Notes: a model not told the origin generated them from the sequence alone. A DNA stretch of 64,000 nt from UBA1422 sp963676385 (GCA_963676385.2 CAXXMM010000011.1:1-64000), one strand, 5' to 3'; positions 43,426-57,761 are shown, counted from the stretch's first letter. Translations and numbers: made by a program.

Positions 43426-45016
43426 GAAAATAAAAAACCCCTGTACCACAAAATACAAGGGGTTTTATAATTTCATAAACCTTAACGAAAGCGATTCTTC
43501 GTTTCCGACAGCTTAGAACGGTTTGTAATGTCCCATTGGCAATCAGCACGATAGACGCGACAAAGGCCACAAGGATAACAATGAACAACCCAATTTCAAA
43601 AGCATTATCAAAGGACTTCAGTCCTCTTTGCTTTCTGGCAACGATGTGTACAATCACACCAGGAGCATAAAGGAGTGCTGTAATTAGAGCATATTCTAAA
43701 CCTGCAGCATAAAGCATCCAAATTCCATACAAGGATGCAAAGATTGTCACGATCATGTAGAAGGTTTTGCTACCCGGACTTTTTTGTGCCCAAATATTCT
43801 CGCCCTTTGCAGTTACTTTAACGCTATAGAGGGCCGACACAAAGTACGGGAACATAATCATGCTGGCTGAGATACTCAACATTGCATAATAACCGGATGA
43901 CCAAACCAAGGTAATGATTAGGAAAAGTTGTACCACTGCCATGGTAAAGATTAATGATGCAATGGGTGCCCCATGCTTATTTGTTTTGGCTAACGCTTTG
44001 GGGAAGGTGCCGTCTTTTGCCGGCATGTAGCAACACTCTGCGCAAAGAAGTGTATAGTTATACATTGCGCCACCCACCGAGATAATAACTGCAATGGCAA
44101 CAAATGTCATACCCCATGGACCAACTACTGCAGCCATGACAGATCCCACTGAAAGTTCATCATTTGCACCTAGTGCTACCAAATCGGCCTGGTTCATCAC
44201 TCCCATGGAAAGGAGAGAAATTGCCACATAAATTATAAGCAAGCATATAAAGGAAACCAATGTCCCCTTCCCTGCTGTTTTGGCATCCTTGCTACGCCCT
44301 GAAGCAACGATTGCCGCTTCAAATCCAACAAAAACCCACACTGTAAACATCATAGTTGCCTTAACTTGTTCAAATAAAGGTGCCGCATTGCTGCCACCAG
44401 TAAAGTTTTCTACAAACAAGGACCACTTAAAGTGAAAAGAAAAGATAATAACTACAATTAGTGTCAAAATTGGAATAATCTTGGCAATTACAACCGCCAA
44501 ATTAATCCCTAATGCTTCCTTGACGCCACGTGAAATCAGAAGCACAAACAACCAAATCAATATTGATGCACAAATAATTGCAGGGGCCGTTGCGCCTCCT
44601 TCAAATGCAGGAATAAACTGACCTAGGCCGGTAAAAAGGGCGATACAAAAGGACACTTGCGCCAGTAATGCACTTGCCCAATATCCCCAGGCAACATTGA
44701 ACCCAACATACTCGCCAAATCCAGCCTTAGAATAAGTATAAAGTCCACTTTTCATTTCCGGCTTTGAAGCACTTAATGCATAATATGAAATTACCAGCGC
44801 CAGAATACCCAATCCGCATATTAACCAACCGATAATCATTCCAAGGCCGAACACGCCACCTTCAAGGCCTCCACCGGCAGCCATATTGCCCGGCAAGTAG
44901 AATACACCACTGGCCAGTGTGCCGCCAATGGCAAACGCTGCCATCATGATATAGCCAACACCTTGCTTGTTTAGCGTATCCCCCTCGGCAACTTTTGTAA
45001 CTTTTGTTTCTGACAT
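43406..45016 (-). CDS. APC-family amino acid permease/antiporter
   Basis: Integral membrane transporter with about 12-13 helices. Helix 1 carries the APC motif FAIGGTLASGVFYLPG, and the central GFEAAIVASGRSKDAKTAGK is typical of basic amino acid or glutamate antiporters (ArcD/GadC-like). The substrate cannot be fixed from sequence. The start at 45016 (MSETKVTKV) follows AAGGAG. The last 30-odd residues are hydrophilic, run through the terminator hairpin and into the convergent gene; a neighbouring frame would stop near 43485, so a frameshift near 43525 is likely. Confidence 0.85.
   Translation of the reverse strand: MSETKVTKVAEGDTLNKQGVGYIMMAAFAIGGTLASGVFYLPGNMAAGGGLEGGVFGLGMIIGWLICGLGILALVISYYALSASKPEMKSGLYTYSKAGFGEYVGFNVAWGYWASALLAQVSFCIALFTGLGQFIPAFEGGATAPAIICASILIWLFVLLISRGVKEALGINLAVVIAKIIPILTLIVVIIFSFHFKWSLFVENFTGGSNAAPLFEQVKATMMFTVWVFVGFEAAIVASGRSKDAKTAGKGTLVSFICLLIIYVAISLLSMGVMNQADLVALGANDELSVGSVMAAVVGPWGMTFVAIAVIISVGGAMYNYTLLCAECCYMPAKDGTFPKALAKTNKHGAPIASLIFTMAVVQLFLIITLVWSSGYYAMLSISASMIMFPYFVSALYSVKVTAKGENIWAQKSPGSKTFYMIVTIFASLYGIWMLYAAGLEYALITALLYAPGVIVHIVARKQRGLKSFDNAFEIGLFIVILVAFVASIVLIANGTLQTVLSCRKRRIAFVKVYEIIKPLVFCGTGVFYFPNSQFF
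43432..43466. terminator. Bidirectional terminator between the GNAT and permease genes
   Basis: An AAAACCCC...TGTA / TACA...GGGGTTTT stem with A-rich and T-rich flanks on both sides and one bulged base. Confidence 0.78.
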
Positions 45017-45146
45017 AACTAACTCCTTTACTATAAAAAAATAACAGATTTTTATGAAATATACCATTTAAAAGACTACCATTCTTTTGGGGTTCTGTCA
45101 AATCATTAACGTGATAAAGTAAGGAAGTTTATTGTTGTTTTTGGAT

Positions 45147-45180
45147 AAAAAAAGAACTGCACTTCGTACAGTTCTTTTTA
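45147..45180 (-). terminator. Terminator of the rRNA operon
   Basis: On the minus strand an AAAAAGAACTG / CAGTTCTTTTTTT stem with a TACGAAGT-like loop, directly after 5S. Confidence 0.88.
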
Positions 45181-45181
45181 T

Positions 45182-45296
45182 CCGGCAACGTCCTACTTTC
45201 CCAGGCAGTCGCCCACCAAGTATCATTGGCGCAAAGGAGCTTAACTACTGTGTTCGGTATGGGAACAGGTGTGACCTCCTTGCTATAGTCACCGGA
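45182..45296 (-). rRNA. rrf: 5S ribosomal RNA
   Basis: On the minus strand it starts CCGGTGACTATAGC and contains CCATACCGAACACAG and GACTGCCTGGGAA, then GTTGCCGG at the 3' end. This is the usual 5S core, about 115 nt, last gene of the rRNA operon. Confidence 0.93.
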
Positions 45297-45358
45297 TTAA
45301 TGAACTCCTAACCCAATTTGCAAAGCAAATATGGTAGGTGTCATAGTAGAAGGTAGGT

Positions 45359-45380
45359 ACCTTCAAAACTAAATAGTAAA
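45359..45380. repeat. Downstream arm of the pre-23S processing stalk
   Basis: This 22-bp segment is the inverted complement, with two mismatches (G-U in RNA), of 48536-48557 on the other side of the 23S gene. In the transcript the two arms would pair to form the long stem cut during 23S maturation. Confidence 0.7.
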
Positions 45381-45422
45381 TTGTGTTCCTTCAAATTATC
45401 ATTGTTCTATCTTGAAACCATT

Positions 45423-48317
<2,895 letters not shown>

Positions 48318-48535
48318 AGTGATTGCTTGTCCCTAGCGTGGGACAAGACTTTGGCTTTTTTACAATTGTTAATTACACTCTTGTGAAAAAGTTAATTTTT
48401 CTGGTTTCTCGGTTTAAAATCGTAATATTTTACCCGCAAATCTTTCATTTCAGAAAAACTTGCTTAGTATATAAATATTGTTGAATGCTTGCGCATTCCT
48501 CGATTTCGTTTCGTTGTAAATTTGTTTTTACACAT

Positions 48536-48557
48536 TTTACTATTCAGTTTTCAAGGT
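48536..48557. repeat. Upstream arm of the pre-23S processing stalk
   Basis: This is the partner of 45359-45380. On the minus strand it reads ACCTTGAAAACTGAATAGTA, a motif common in Firmicutes rRNA spacers. The rest of the spacer 48318-48602 is AT-rich and holds no gene that I can see. Confidence 0.7.
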
Positions 48558-48602
48558 ACATGGTAAATCCTGTCCACTGGAACTTCCTGTCGACAGAATA
48601 TG

Positions 48603-48679
<77 letters not shown>

Positions 48680-48722
48680 AGAAAACCCTGATGAACCCAT
48701 AATGCAGAAACTTAAGTCTCCC

Positions 48723-50241
<1,519 letters not shown>

Positions 50242-50542
50242 AATGGTATTAAAGCCTTCCGAAGAAAGCATTCAACCTGTTTGATTTCCTAAACTCAAAA
50301 CGCTTGCTTTGTTTGCTTTGCGTTTCGCTAATTCATTTCCGAATTATTGTTTTTGTTTTAAGAAATTGTCGAAAACCTTACACTTTTGTTTTACCAATTG
50401 TGCTTAGTTTCGTTTAGTTTTTTGAGCCATGGTTGGCTCTTTGACTAAATTTCTACATTATGAAGTTTTCAAGGTTCACCGCTGCTTCCCGGTGGCTTTT
50501 GGCCACTTTTTCACAGCTGTCGGCTTTTGCGAGCCGTATGTT
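50242..50542 (-). other. rRNA operon leader
   Basis: About 300 bp between the rrn promoter and 16S without a gene. On the minus strand it holds several hairpins (GGCTCGCAAAAGCC; GTGGCCAAAAGCCAC; GAGCCAACCATGGCTC) and an ACCTTGAAAACTTCATAATG segment that resembles the spacer motif before 23S, so it is probably an antitermination and processing leader. Confidence 0.6.
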
Positions 50543-50571
50543 ATTCTACTATCCTCGACCCCTATTGTCAA
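50543..50571 (-). promoter_or_regulatory. Promoter of the rRNA operon
   Basis: TTGACA (50566-50571) and TAGAAT (50543-50548) on the minus strand, 17-bp spacer, about 300 bp before 16S. It lies just after the U32 peptidase gene. Confidence 0.78.
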
Positions 50572-50649
50572 CAGATATTTTTCGTTTTTATTTTGTTTTT
50601 TTAAAAAACGGAAATCTATTGGTTTATGTGGGTCTTTGGAAGGATAACC

Positions 50650-52636
50650 TTAGTCTTTGGTCGATGATTCATCGGCCTTGATGATCCACTTGTCATCCCA
50701 TCGGTTCTTGTGAACCCGATACCTTTTCCCTTTGCGATCCGTTAATTGGTTCGACTGGATATGGAATTCGGTGGTCATCAGCGGAATGTTCCCTGAAGAT
50801 GCCTCATAGGAGGCTGCTGCCGGGATGACACCAATTGTTCTCAGTGCCAAAGCCGCTGCTCCATTATATATGTTAAGTCCCGGTCCTGCAAATACTTTTT
50901 TGCCGTTTTCCAATATTTCTTTTATCCAACCTAAATTGTTTACCATAACTGGCTGTTTCGGCAAGTTTTCTTCCAGCCAAACATCTTCCCTGCCTTTGGT
51001 AATCGGCGGCAATTCCAAAAGATCTTTGGGTAATGTCTTCTCCAACGAATCCTGAAGCTTAGGATATTGGGGCATTATATATGCTGGCAAAGGCCTCCTT
51101 TGAGTTTTCATTTTAACCAGTTGCTCCGATGCCTCTCTTCTCATAGCATTAATGGCAGCCAAAGGCATGGAAATCCCCTCATCTATTTGAATTTGGATAT
51201 TTACCGGATCAAATGGCGTCCCCCCGGTTTTGGAAAGTTGCCTGCGAACCGTCTCTTGATCCAGACTTCGGTTTTCAGCTCTTTGGCACAATTCCTGGCT
51301 AAAGACTGTGATTTGATGGTGTCCTTCCATCAGTTCCAACGCCGCCGGCTCATTTAATGTTGCCCGGAATTTCATGGCAACCGGAATGGTCCTAGAGATT
51401 CTGCGGGCTTCAGGTGTAAAGCTGTCTTTGGCCGAAGTGTATAATTCCTTGGAACTGGTACGATAAACTAAGTCCCCGGAGCGAATATCTCCTTTGAAGT
51501 CTCCAATTTTTGCTCTATTCTTTCCCATAGACTTATAGTACGTAAGAATGTTCCCATTAATCTCTCTTCCCTGGATTTCAATTCCGTCTCCCAAGGTAAG
51601 TGGTTTGGTAAAACTAATGTCCACCAAATCTTTTTCCTTTGGCCTAGCCAATACCTTGCCCACCAAAACCCCCTGATGCTTCGGGATTCGTCCTGAGAGC
51701 AGCTTTTGTCCTGGGTTCCCAAGAAGATATCCTTGAGTAAAACCACCTCGGTTAAAAGCTTGCATAAGGTCTTCCTTGTCTTTGGCTTCTACGGCATAGG
51801 TCTTCCCTCTGAGGGCTAGATCCAGATACTTCCTATATATGCGAACAACTGTCGCCACATATTCCGCGGATTTCATTCTACCTTCAATCTTAAAGGCGGA
51901 TACCCCTGCCCCAATTAATTCTCCCAGTTGGTCAATGGCGCAAAGATCTTTTGGGCTTAGGAAATATCCTTCATTCCCGTCTTCATCCCGATAAGGCAAT
52001 CTGCACGGTTGTGCGCAATCTCCTCGGTTGGCGCTACGACCTCCAATTGCTCGGCTCATCTGACATTGACCGGAATAACAAAGACAGAGTGCCCCATGAA
52101 CAAACACTTCAATGTCGCAAATTTGTTCTGCAGTAATGGTTTTAATTTCTGTCAGACTTAATTCTCTGGCTAACACAACGCGACGAAACCCCAACATGGC
52201 AGCAGTTCTGACGCCAGTTGCGTTGTATAGGGTTCCCTGGGTCGAAAAATGAAGGGGCAAATCAGGTAGGATTTTTTGAATTGCATCTGCAAGCCCCAGA
52301 TCTTGAACAATTAGAGCATCAATACCCATGCAATACATTTGAACGGCTTGATCCACCGCATCCTTTAGTTCTTCATCTTTGATAAGAACATTCATGGTAA
52401 GATATGCTTTCACGTTTCGAAGATGGGCATAATCAATGGCCTCTTTTAGCTCCTCCATGGAGAAATTATCTGCATTCATTCGAGCATTAAAAAAGCGACC
52501 TCCCAAATATACTGCATCTGCGCCATTTTCCACGGCTTGCAAGCAATTGGGGCATGCCACCTGCCGGGGCAAGCAATTCAGCATTTCGCTGGTTTTGGCC
52601 GGGGATTTTCCCGGGCTTTCGGTTTGTATTTTTCAT
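50650..52636 (-). CDS. U32-family peptidase / tRNA-hydroxylation-type protein (one frameshift)
   Basis: Large U32 protein, about 660 aa when repaired. The N-terminal MKNTNRKPGKIP and ELLAPAGGMPQL lie in one frame, and LQAVENGADAVYLGGRFFNA in another; removing one base near 52549 joins them. The U32 signature is EVFVHGALCLCYSGQCQMS, with further cysteines in NRGDCAQPCRLPY that may bind Fe-S. The C-terminal half matches the DUF3656-type extension. U32 proteins act in collagen degradation or, as TrhP-like proteins, in tRNA uridine hydroxylation. The start at 52636 is the best in-frame ATG, with a weak SD. Confidence 0.82.
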
Positions 52637-52652
52637 TCCTATAGTATATAAT
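52624..52652 (+). promoter_or_regulatory. Promoter of the AI-2E-family gene
   Basis: TTGTAT (52624-52629) and TATAAT (52647-52652), 17-bp spacer. It overlaps the start of the divergent U32 gene. Confidence 0.62.
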
Positions 52653-52678
52653 ACTATCACATAAAAAGGGAGGTTATT

Positions 52679-53908
52679 ATGAGTAAATTCCAAGATATCT
52701 TGAAAGACAGAATGTTTGTCCGGTATGGGGCCTTTATCATATTTACCACAACATTGCTGTACATCATTTACCTGGTATTAACCCATATTAATGGGATTGT
52801 CTCTACGATTGGGGCGGCCCTTGGTAGTATTGCGTCAGCTTTGTCGCCATTGATTATTGGTTTGATTTTGGCCTACATTATCAACCCCTTGGTGACAATA
52901 GTTGAGAACAAAGTTGCCAAGAAGGTAATTCGGATTCCCTCTCATCCTGAGAAAGCCGAAAAAATCATTCGACGCACTCGAGTATTAAGCGTTTTGCTAA
53001 CCTATATCTTCCTCATTGGCATTCTGGTTCTATGTTTGTATTTTCTTGCAACCTTGCTTCTTGGAAAGTTAGTGTTTAATGTGAGTTTGCCTCAACTGTA
53101 TAATGACATTTCTGCTTATCTCGTTTCGTATGAGAGCAGTATCCGAGATTGGGTATCCAATCTACCTCAAGGCGTATTCACTGAACAAATTGATAATTTA
53201 GTTCAAAAAGTAATTAAATGGATTACAGACAACTTTTCTGCAGAAGCCGCAATGGGGCTGATTAGTGGGGTTGGCGTAAGTGTGGTTAACTTTATCATTG
53301 GAATCATGGTGAGTATCTATTTGTCTATTGACAAGGATTTTTTCATCCGTCTCTGGGGAAATGCAATGGCTCTCATGCTTCCGGAAAAAGGATGCTTTGC
53401 CTTAGATCGAACCCTAAAAGAAATCAACGAAGTCACCTCCAAATTCCTTCGGGGTGTACTGTTGGACACTTTGATTGTAGCCATGCTATCATCAATAGGA
53501 CTCTTAATCGCCGGGCAACAATTTGCCTTATTCCTTGGTGTTTTTGCCGGTTTATGCAACATCATCCCCTATTTCGGCCCCATTATCGGAATGGTTCCGG
53601 CCTTTATCATTGGGGTATTTACAGATGGTCTTTGGCAAGGGCTGTTGGCAATTGTCGTCCTCTTTATTGTTCAACAACTTGATGCCACTTTAATCTATCC
53701 ACGTGTTGTTGGTGCCGCCACAGGAATTCATCCGCTTTTTGTCCTGATTGCAGTCACAGTTGGGGGATATTACTTCGGGCTGGTCGGAATGATTTTGGCT
53801 GTTCCCACCGCAGGAATTTTGCAAATTTTTCTTCACAGATGGGTCGCGTGGAAGAAAGGAGCAGATATGCATGCTGCTGATTCTGTTCCCCCGGAAGAAT
53901 CTGTCTAA
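52679..53908 (+). CDS. AI-2E-family (PerM/YtvI-like) membrane transporter
   Basis: Integral membrane protein of 409 aa with about eight helices. The family core is visible: SPLIIGLILAYIINPLV near residue 60, a long extracytoplasmic amphipathic region (130-210), and the C-terminal block NIIPYFGPIIGMVPAFIIG and GLVGMILAVPTAGILQIFL. The family covers AI-2 exporter TqsA and several Na+/H+ antiporter-like proteins, so the substrate is open. A GGGAGG site precedes the ATG. Confidence 0.88.
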   Translation: MSKFQDILKDRMFVRYGAFIIFTTTLLYIIYLVLTHINGIVSTIGAALGSIASALSPLIIGLILAYIINPLVTIVENKVAKKVIRIPSHPEKAEKIIRRTRVLSVLLTYIFLIGILVLCLYFLATLLLGKLVFNVSLPQLYNDISAYLVSYESSIRDWVSNLPQGVFTEQIDNLVQKVIKWITDNFSAEAAMGLISGVGVSVVNFIIGIMVSIYLSIDKDFFIRLWGNAMALMLPEKGCFALDRTLKEINEVTSKFLRGVLLDTLIVAMLSSIGLLIAGQQFALFLGVFAGLCNIIPYFGPIIGMVPAFIIGVFTDGLWQGLLAIVVLFIVQQLDATLIYPRVVGAATGIHPLFVLIAVTVGGYYFGLVGMILAVPTAGILQIFLHRWVAWKKGADMHAADSVPPEESV

Positions 53909-53931
53909 CTATTATTCATGTTTTTACAAAC

Positions 53932-53962
53932 GAAAAGGAGCCTCAGCATTGGCTCCTTTTTT
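53932..53962 (+). terminator. Terminator of the AI-2E-family gene
   Basis: An AAAAGGAGCC / GGCTCCTTTTTT stem with an 8-nt loop; symmetric enough to serve the convergent gene too. Confidence 0.88.
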
Positions 53963-53970
53963 ATCTCCGG

Positions 53971-54559
53971 TTATTCTGTTTCTACCACTTCTCCGTTATG
54001 TGTCATGTCAATCTCCGGTGGGGCACCCACATTATAGGCTGCAAAAATGCCATCCTCCGTTACTGATACTGGTTGACCCTCATAGTATGGCACATAGTAT
54101 TTATCATAAATCTTTCCAATAGCAAATCCCAGGCCATCCACATTTTCAATTTTGCATACAGAATAATATGCAAAGTCATCATCTTCAATTTCTCCATTGG
54201 CATTAAGCCCAAAATCGGCTGTACATTTGAAAAACCCATATCTTCCGTTTCGTTTCTTTTGCAACAGCCACATAGGCAACATGTTTCGTTCGTCCATCTT
54301 CATGATATGGTGCCTTCACCACAGCATACAAATTGCCTTTATGCTCAACAGAAAGGACAACATTGCTCAAGGCAGAATGTTCATCGGTATCTCCCAGAGA
54401 TTCTTTAAGAATTCCCTTCCTAAGCGCTTCATGCCTGCTTTGATACTTATATTCCGCTTCCATTAATTTTGTCTCATAATGATGCTGGTACAAAACGACA
54501 ATTCCTGCCAAAACCAAACCTGTACCGGCAATACAACAAATTTTTTTTGTTTTTTTTCA
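53971..54559 (-). pseudogene. Hypothetical membrane-anchored protein (two frameshifts)
   Basis: Repaired length is about 195 aa. A lysine-rich start leads to one N-terminal helix (CIAGTGLVLAGIVVLYQ), then a charged region (HHYETKLMEAEYKYQSR), VVLSVEHKGNLYAVVKAPY, and a C-terminal part with RYGFFKCTADFGLN and YYEGQPVSVTEDGIFAAY. The family is unknown. Right after the ATG at 54559 the sequence is A8-C-A8; losing one A from the first run joins the start to the long frame. A second shift lies near 54240. It has a consensus promoter. Confidence 0.6.
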
Positions 54560-54632
54560 TCGTAGCCCCTATATACAAAAATACCTTTCTAACTTCAACC
54601 TAGGTTGTGTTCAAGTGCAATATTCGTCTATT

Positions 54633-54661
54633 AGTATAGCCACCAAAATATACAATGTCAA
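54633..54661 (-). promoter_or_regulatory. Consensus promoter of the hypothetical membrane-anchored protein
   Basis: TTGACA (54656-54661) and TATACT (54633-54638) on the minus strand with a 17-bp spacer, immediately after the rplQ terminator. Confidence 0.78.
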
Positions 54662-54667
54662 GAGAAG

Positions 54668-54697
54668 CAAAAAGAGCAGGTTGCGCCTGCTCTTTTG
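54668..54697 (-). terminator. Terminator of the spc-alpha ribosomal operon
   Basis: On the minus strand an AAAAGAGCAGG / CCTGCTCTTTTT stem with a GCGCAA-like loop, about 40 bp after the rplQ stop. Confidence 0.88.
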
Positions 54698-54738
54698 TCA
54701 TTTGTTTCTATTATGCGCGGATGCACAATCGACCCTGG

Positions 54739-55080
54739 TTACACCAGTTCCAAAAATACCATCTCGGCCGCATCGCCCTGCCTTGGACCCAACTTAAGAA
54801 TACGAGTGTATCCGCCGTTTCTGTCCGCATATTTTGGCGCAATTTCATCAAACAATTTTTTGGCTACGGTTTCATCAAAAACGTAAGCCATTACTTGTCT
54901 TCTTGCATGTAGATCACCACGTTTCGCCAACGTAATCATCTTTTCTGCCTCTCTTCCGGCTTCCTTTGCTCTGGTATCAGTAGTGGTGATACGACCTTCT
55001 CTCAAGAGGTCTGTAACCAGATTCCGAAGCATTGCCTTTCGGTGAGCAGCAGGTCTGCCTAATTTTCTATAGCCTGGCAT
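54739..55080 (-). CDS. rplQ: 50S ribosomal protein L17
   Basis: 113 aa, starting MPGYRKLGRPAAHRKAMLRN, with the L17 signature TTDTRAKEAGREAEKMITLA and a C-terminal GGYTRILKLGPRQGDAAEM. It is the last gene of the ribosomal block, after rpoA, with an AAGGAGG site. Confidence 0.97.
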   Translation of the reverse strand: MPGYRKLGRPAAHRKAMLRNLVTDLLREGRITTTDTRAKEAGREAEKMITLAKRGDLHARRQVMAYVFDETVAKKLFDEIAPKYADRNGGYTRILKLGPRQGDAAEMVFLELV

Positions 55081-55098
55081 TGTGTTGCCTCCTTTCTT

Positions 55099-56051
55099 CT
55101 ATTCGTCGGTTGCACGAAGTCCAAGACCCAGTTCTTCCAGTTTCTGTTTGACTTCATCAAGAGATTTTTTGCCGAGGTTTCTGACTTTCATCATATCCTC
55201 TTCGGACTTATGGGTCAGTTCCTCTACTGTGTTAATGGGGAAGCTCTCTTCAAACAATTGAAGGATCGAACAGAAAGTTCAAGTTCTTCAATGGTCATTT
55301 CCAGCGCTTTCTCTTTTTGGTCTTGCTCTTTTTCAACCATGATTTCCAGAGAATTGGTATCTTCGGTAAGCTGGATAAACAGGTTTAAATGCTCCTGCAT
55401 AATCTTCGCCCCGATGGAAACTCCCTCTTTTGGAGAAATGGAACCATCAGTCCAAATTTCCAAAATCAGCTTGTCGTAGTCAGTAACTTGACCAACTCTG
55501 GTATTTTCAACAGAGAAATTCACTTTAACAACCGGTGTAAAAATGGAGTCCATGGGAATAACCGCAATGGGTGTATTCTCAGTTTTATTTTGCTCAGCTG
55601 TCACATACCCTCTGCCCTTGGACAGATTCAATTCCATTACTAGGGTTGCATTGTCTTCCAAGGTGGCAATGTGCAAGTCGGGGTTGAAGATTTCCATGTC
55701 GGCATCTGCAATGATGTCGGCAGCAGTCACCTCTTTTGGCCCAACTGCATTGATGATTGCACGCTTGGTATTTTCTTGTCCGCCCAATCGAACGGCCAAT
55801 TTTTTCAGGTTCAGGATGATTTCTGTTACATCTTCCTTTGCGCCTGGAATAGTTGAGAATTCATGGAGTATTCCATCAATCTTCACAGATGTAACGGCAG
55901 TGCCCGGAAGAGAACTGAGAAGAATTCTTCTCAAGCTATTTCCCAAGGTCGTTCCGTAGCCTCTTTCCAGAGGTTCTACAATAAACTTGCCATAATTCGC
56001 ATCGTCGTCTGAAAAAATACACTCAATTGTCGGTTTTTCAATTTCTATCAT
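55099..56051 (-). CDS. rpoA: RNA polymerase alpha subunit (one frameshift)
   Basis: About 316 aa when repaired. The N-terminal assembly domain (FIVEPLERGYGTTLGNSLRR; LLSSLPGTAVTSVKIDG) is intact. In the C-terminal domain the frame breaks in a C run at about 55246-55249: one missing base separates ELSVRSFNCLKRA from INTVEELTHKSEEDM and KVRNLGKKSLDEVK. The alpha-CTD binds UP elements and activators, so a genuine loss is very unlikely and a sequencing error is the best explanation. It lies between rpsD and rplQ. Confidence 0.92.
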
Positions 56052-56100
56052 TAAAAAATCCTCCTATTTCTTTCCAAGTGATAACTGCTATTATTAAGCA

Positions 56101-56721
56101 TTACTTGGAGTACAATTCAACGATCAAATGCTCTGCAACCGGTGTGTCAATTTCAGCTCTTGTCGGCATGGACACAATAGTGCCCTCCAATTTGCTGACC
56201 TCAACGGTCATCCATGCAGGAACGTTGATGGACATTTCCTTAATCTCCTTAAACTTAGGAGAACTTGCGCTCTTTTCTTTGACCTTGATTACGTCTCCGG
56301 CTTTCACGTAATAAGAAGGAATATCAACTTTCTTCCCATTCACGGTAAAGTGTCCGTGGACAACCAATTGCCTGCCTTCTTTTCTGGACGCTGCGAATCC
56401 CAATCGGAATACCACGTTATCCAGTCTTGTTTCCAGCATAATCAACAAGTTTTCACCAGCCATGCCTTTTTTGGCGGCAGCTTTGTCAAAGGTGTTTCTG
56501 AACTGTGTTTCCATCAGTCCATAGAATCTCTTTGCCTTTTGTTTTTCTCTCAACTGGAGGCCATAGTCGGAAGTCTTCTTCCTGCCCTGGCCATGTTGTC
56601 CAGGAGGAAAATTTCTTTTTTCCAGTGCGCATTTTACGCCGTAACATCTATCGCCTTTTAAGAAAAGCTTTTGCCCTTCTCTCCTGCATAATCTGCAATT
56701 TGCATCTGTATATCTTGCCAT
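56101..56721 (-). CDS. rpsD: 30S ribosomal protein S4
   Basis: 206 aa. It has the zinc-type cysteine set of many Clostridia near the N-terminus (NCRLCRREG, CYGVKCALEKRNFPPGQHG), and the S4 RNA-binding domain with LDNVVFRLGFAASRKEGRQL. It nucleates 30S assembly and in many bacteria represses its own operon. It starts next to the rpsK stop region. Confidence 0.97.
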   Translation of the reverse strand: MARYTDANCRLCRREGQKLFLKGDRCYGVKCALEKRNFPPGQHGQGRKKTSDYGLQLREKQKAKRFYGLMETQFRNTFDKAAAKKGMAGENLLIMLETRLDNVVFRLGFAASRKEGRQLVVHGHFTVNGKKVDIPSYYVKAGDVIKVKEKSASSPKFKEIKEMSINVPAWMTVEVSKLEGTIVSMPTRAEIDTPVAEHLIVELYSK

Positions 56722-56741
56722 CTAATTTCTTCCTCCTTTCA

Positions 56742-57141
56742 TTAGACTCTTCTGCGTTTGGGGGGGTCTGCATCCGTTATGTGGGATTGGAGTAATATCC
56801 TTAATTAGGGTAATATCCAATCCAGCACTTTGAAGGGCTCTGATTGCCGCTTCACGTCCGGATCCGGGACCTTTAACATACACTTCTACGGTCTTCAGGC
56901 CATCTTCCATGGCTGATTTCGCAGCCTGCTCGGCAGCCATCTGAGCCGCAAACGGTGTGGATTTTCTTGATCCTTTGAAACCAAGGGACCCTGCGCTGGA
57001 CCAAGACAAGGCGTTTCCGCTCAGGTCTGTTAGAGTTACAAGAGTATTGTTAAAGGTAGACTGGATATGTGCTTGGCCTTTTTCAATATTCTTACGTTCT
57101 CGTCGTTTTTTTCTTGCTACTTTTTTTACAGCTTTAGCCAT
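56742..57141 (-). CDS. rpsK: 30S ribosomal protein S11 (frameshift in last codons)
   Basis: About 132 aa. It has HIQSTFNNTLVTLTDLSGNA and SAGLDITLIKDITPIPHNGC. The conserved end RPPKRRRV-stop is in another frame because the G run at 56760-56766 has seven bases; six would restore it and place the stop at 56742-56744. As read, the frame continues to 56722 with an abnormal tail. A homopolymer error is likely. Confidence 0.94.
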
Positions 57142-57158
57142 TTTTTTCTACCTCCTTC

Positions 57159-57530
57159 CTACTTCTTCTTGCTTCGGCCAACGGTCTTCTTGGGACCCTT
57201 ACGGGTTCTTGCGTTGGTTTTTGTTTTTTGACCTCTTACAGGGAGGCCTCTTCGATGTCTAATCCCTCGATAGCATCCAATTTCCATTAATCTCTTAATG
57301 TTCATGGAAACTTCTCGTCGAAGGTCACCTTCAACTTCATATTCTTGTTCGATGATTCTTCGGATTGCTCCAGCTTCATCTTCAGTCAAGTCCTTCACTC
57401 TAGTGTCAAGGCTGACCCCTGCTTTTTCAAGAATAGCAATTGCGCTGGGTCTACCTATACCATAGATATAGGTTAAGCCAATTTCTATCCTCTTCTCTCT
57501 TGGTAAGTCTACTCCGGCTATACGAGCCAT
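57159..57530 (-). CDS. rpsM: 30S ribosomal protein S13
   Basis: 123 aa, MARIAGVDLPREKRIEIGL, with GIGRPSAIAILEKAGV and the basic end RGLPVRGQKTKTNARTRKG. The ATG at 57530 follows GGAGGAAAG; an upstream start at 57563 would add 11 non-conserved residues. It contacts the 23S rRNA as part of the inter-subunit bridges. Confidence 0.97.
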   Translation of the reverse strand: MARIAGVDLPREKRIEIGLTYIYGIGRPSAIAILEKAGVSLDTRVKDLTEDEAGAIRRIIEQEYEVEGDLRREVSMNIKRLMEIGCYRGIRHRRGLPVRGQKTKTNARTRKGPKKTVGRSKKK

Positions 57531-57633
57531 ACTTTCCTCCTCTTCCCATCTTCCGTCGCGCAACCATTGACCCTTACCGGTCCGGGCGCAATATAAACGG
57601 GATGTTCTTTATGATAACAAATAACGTACTTCA

Positions 57634-57747
57634 TTAACCTTGTGTCTGCTTGTGCTTTGGGTTTTCACAGATAACCATGACCTTCCCGTTTCTCTTGATG
57701 ATTTTGCACTTTTCACACATAGGCTTTACGGATGATCTTACTTTCAT
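57634..57747 (-). CDS. rpmJ: 50S ribosomal protein L36
   Basis: 37 aa: MKVRSSVKPMCEKCKIIKR, then CENPKHKQTQG. The zinc-ligand pattern C-x2-C-x12-C-x4-H is complete, so this is the zinc-binding (C+) form. It lies between infA and rpsM. Confidence 0.96.
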   Translation of the reverse strand: MKVRSSVKPMCEKCKIIKRNGKVMVICENPKHKQTQG

Positions 57748-57761
57748 CTTGCGTAACCTCC

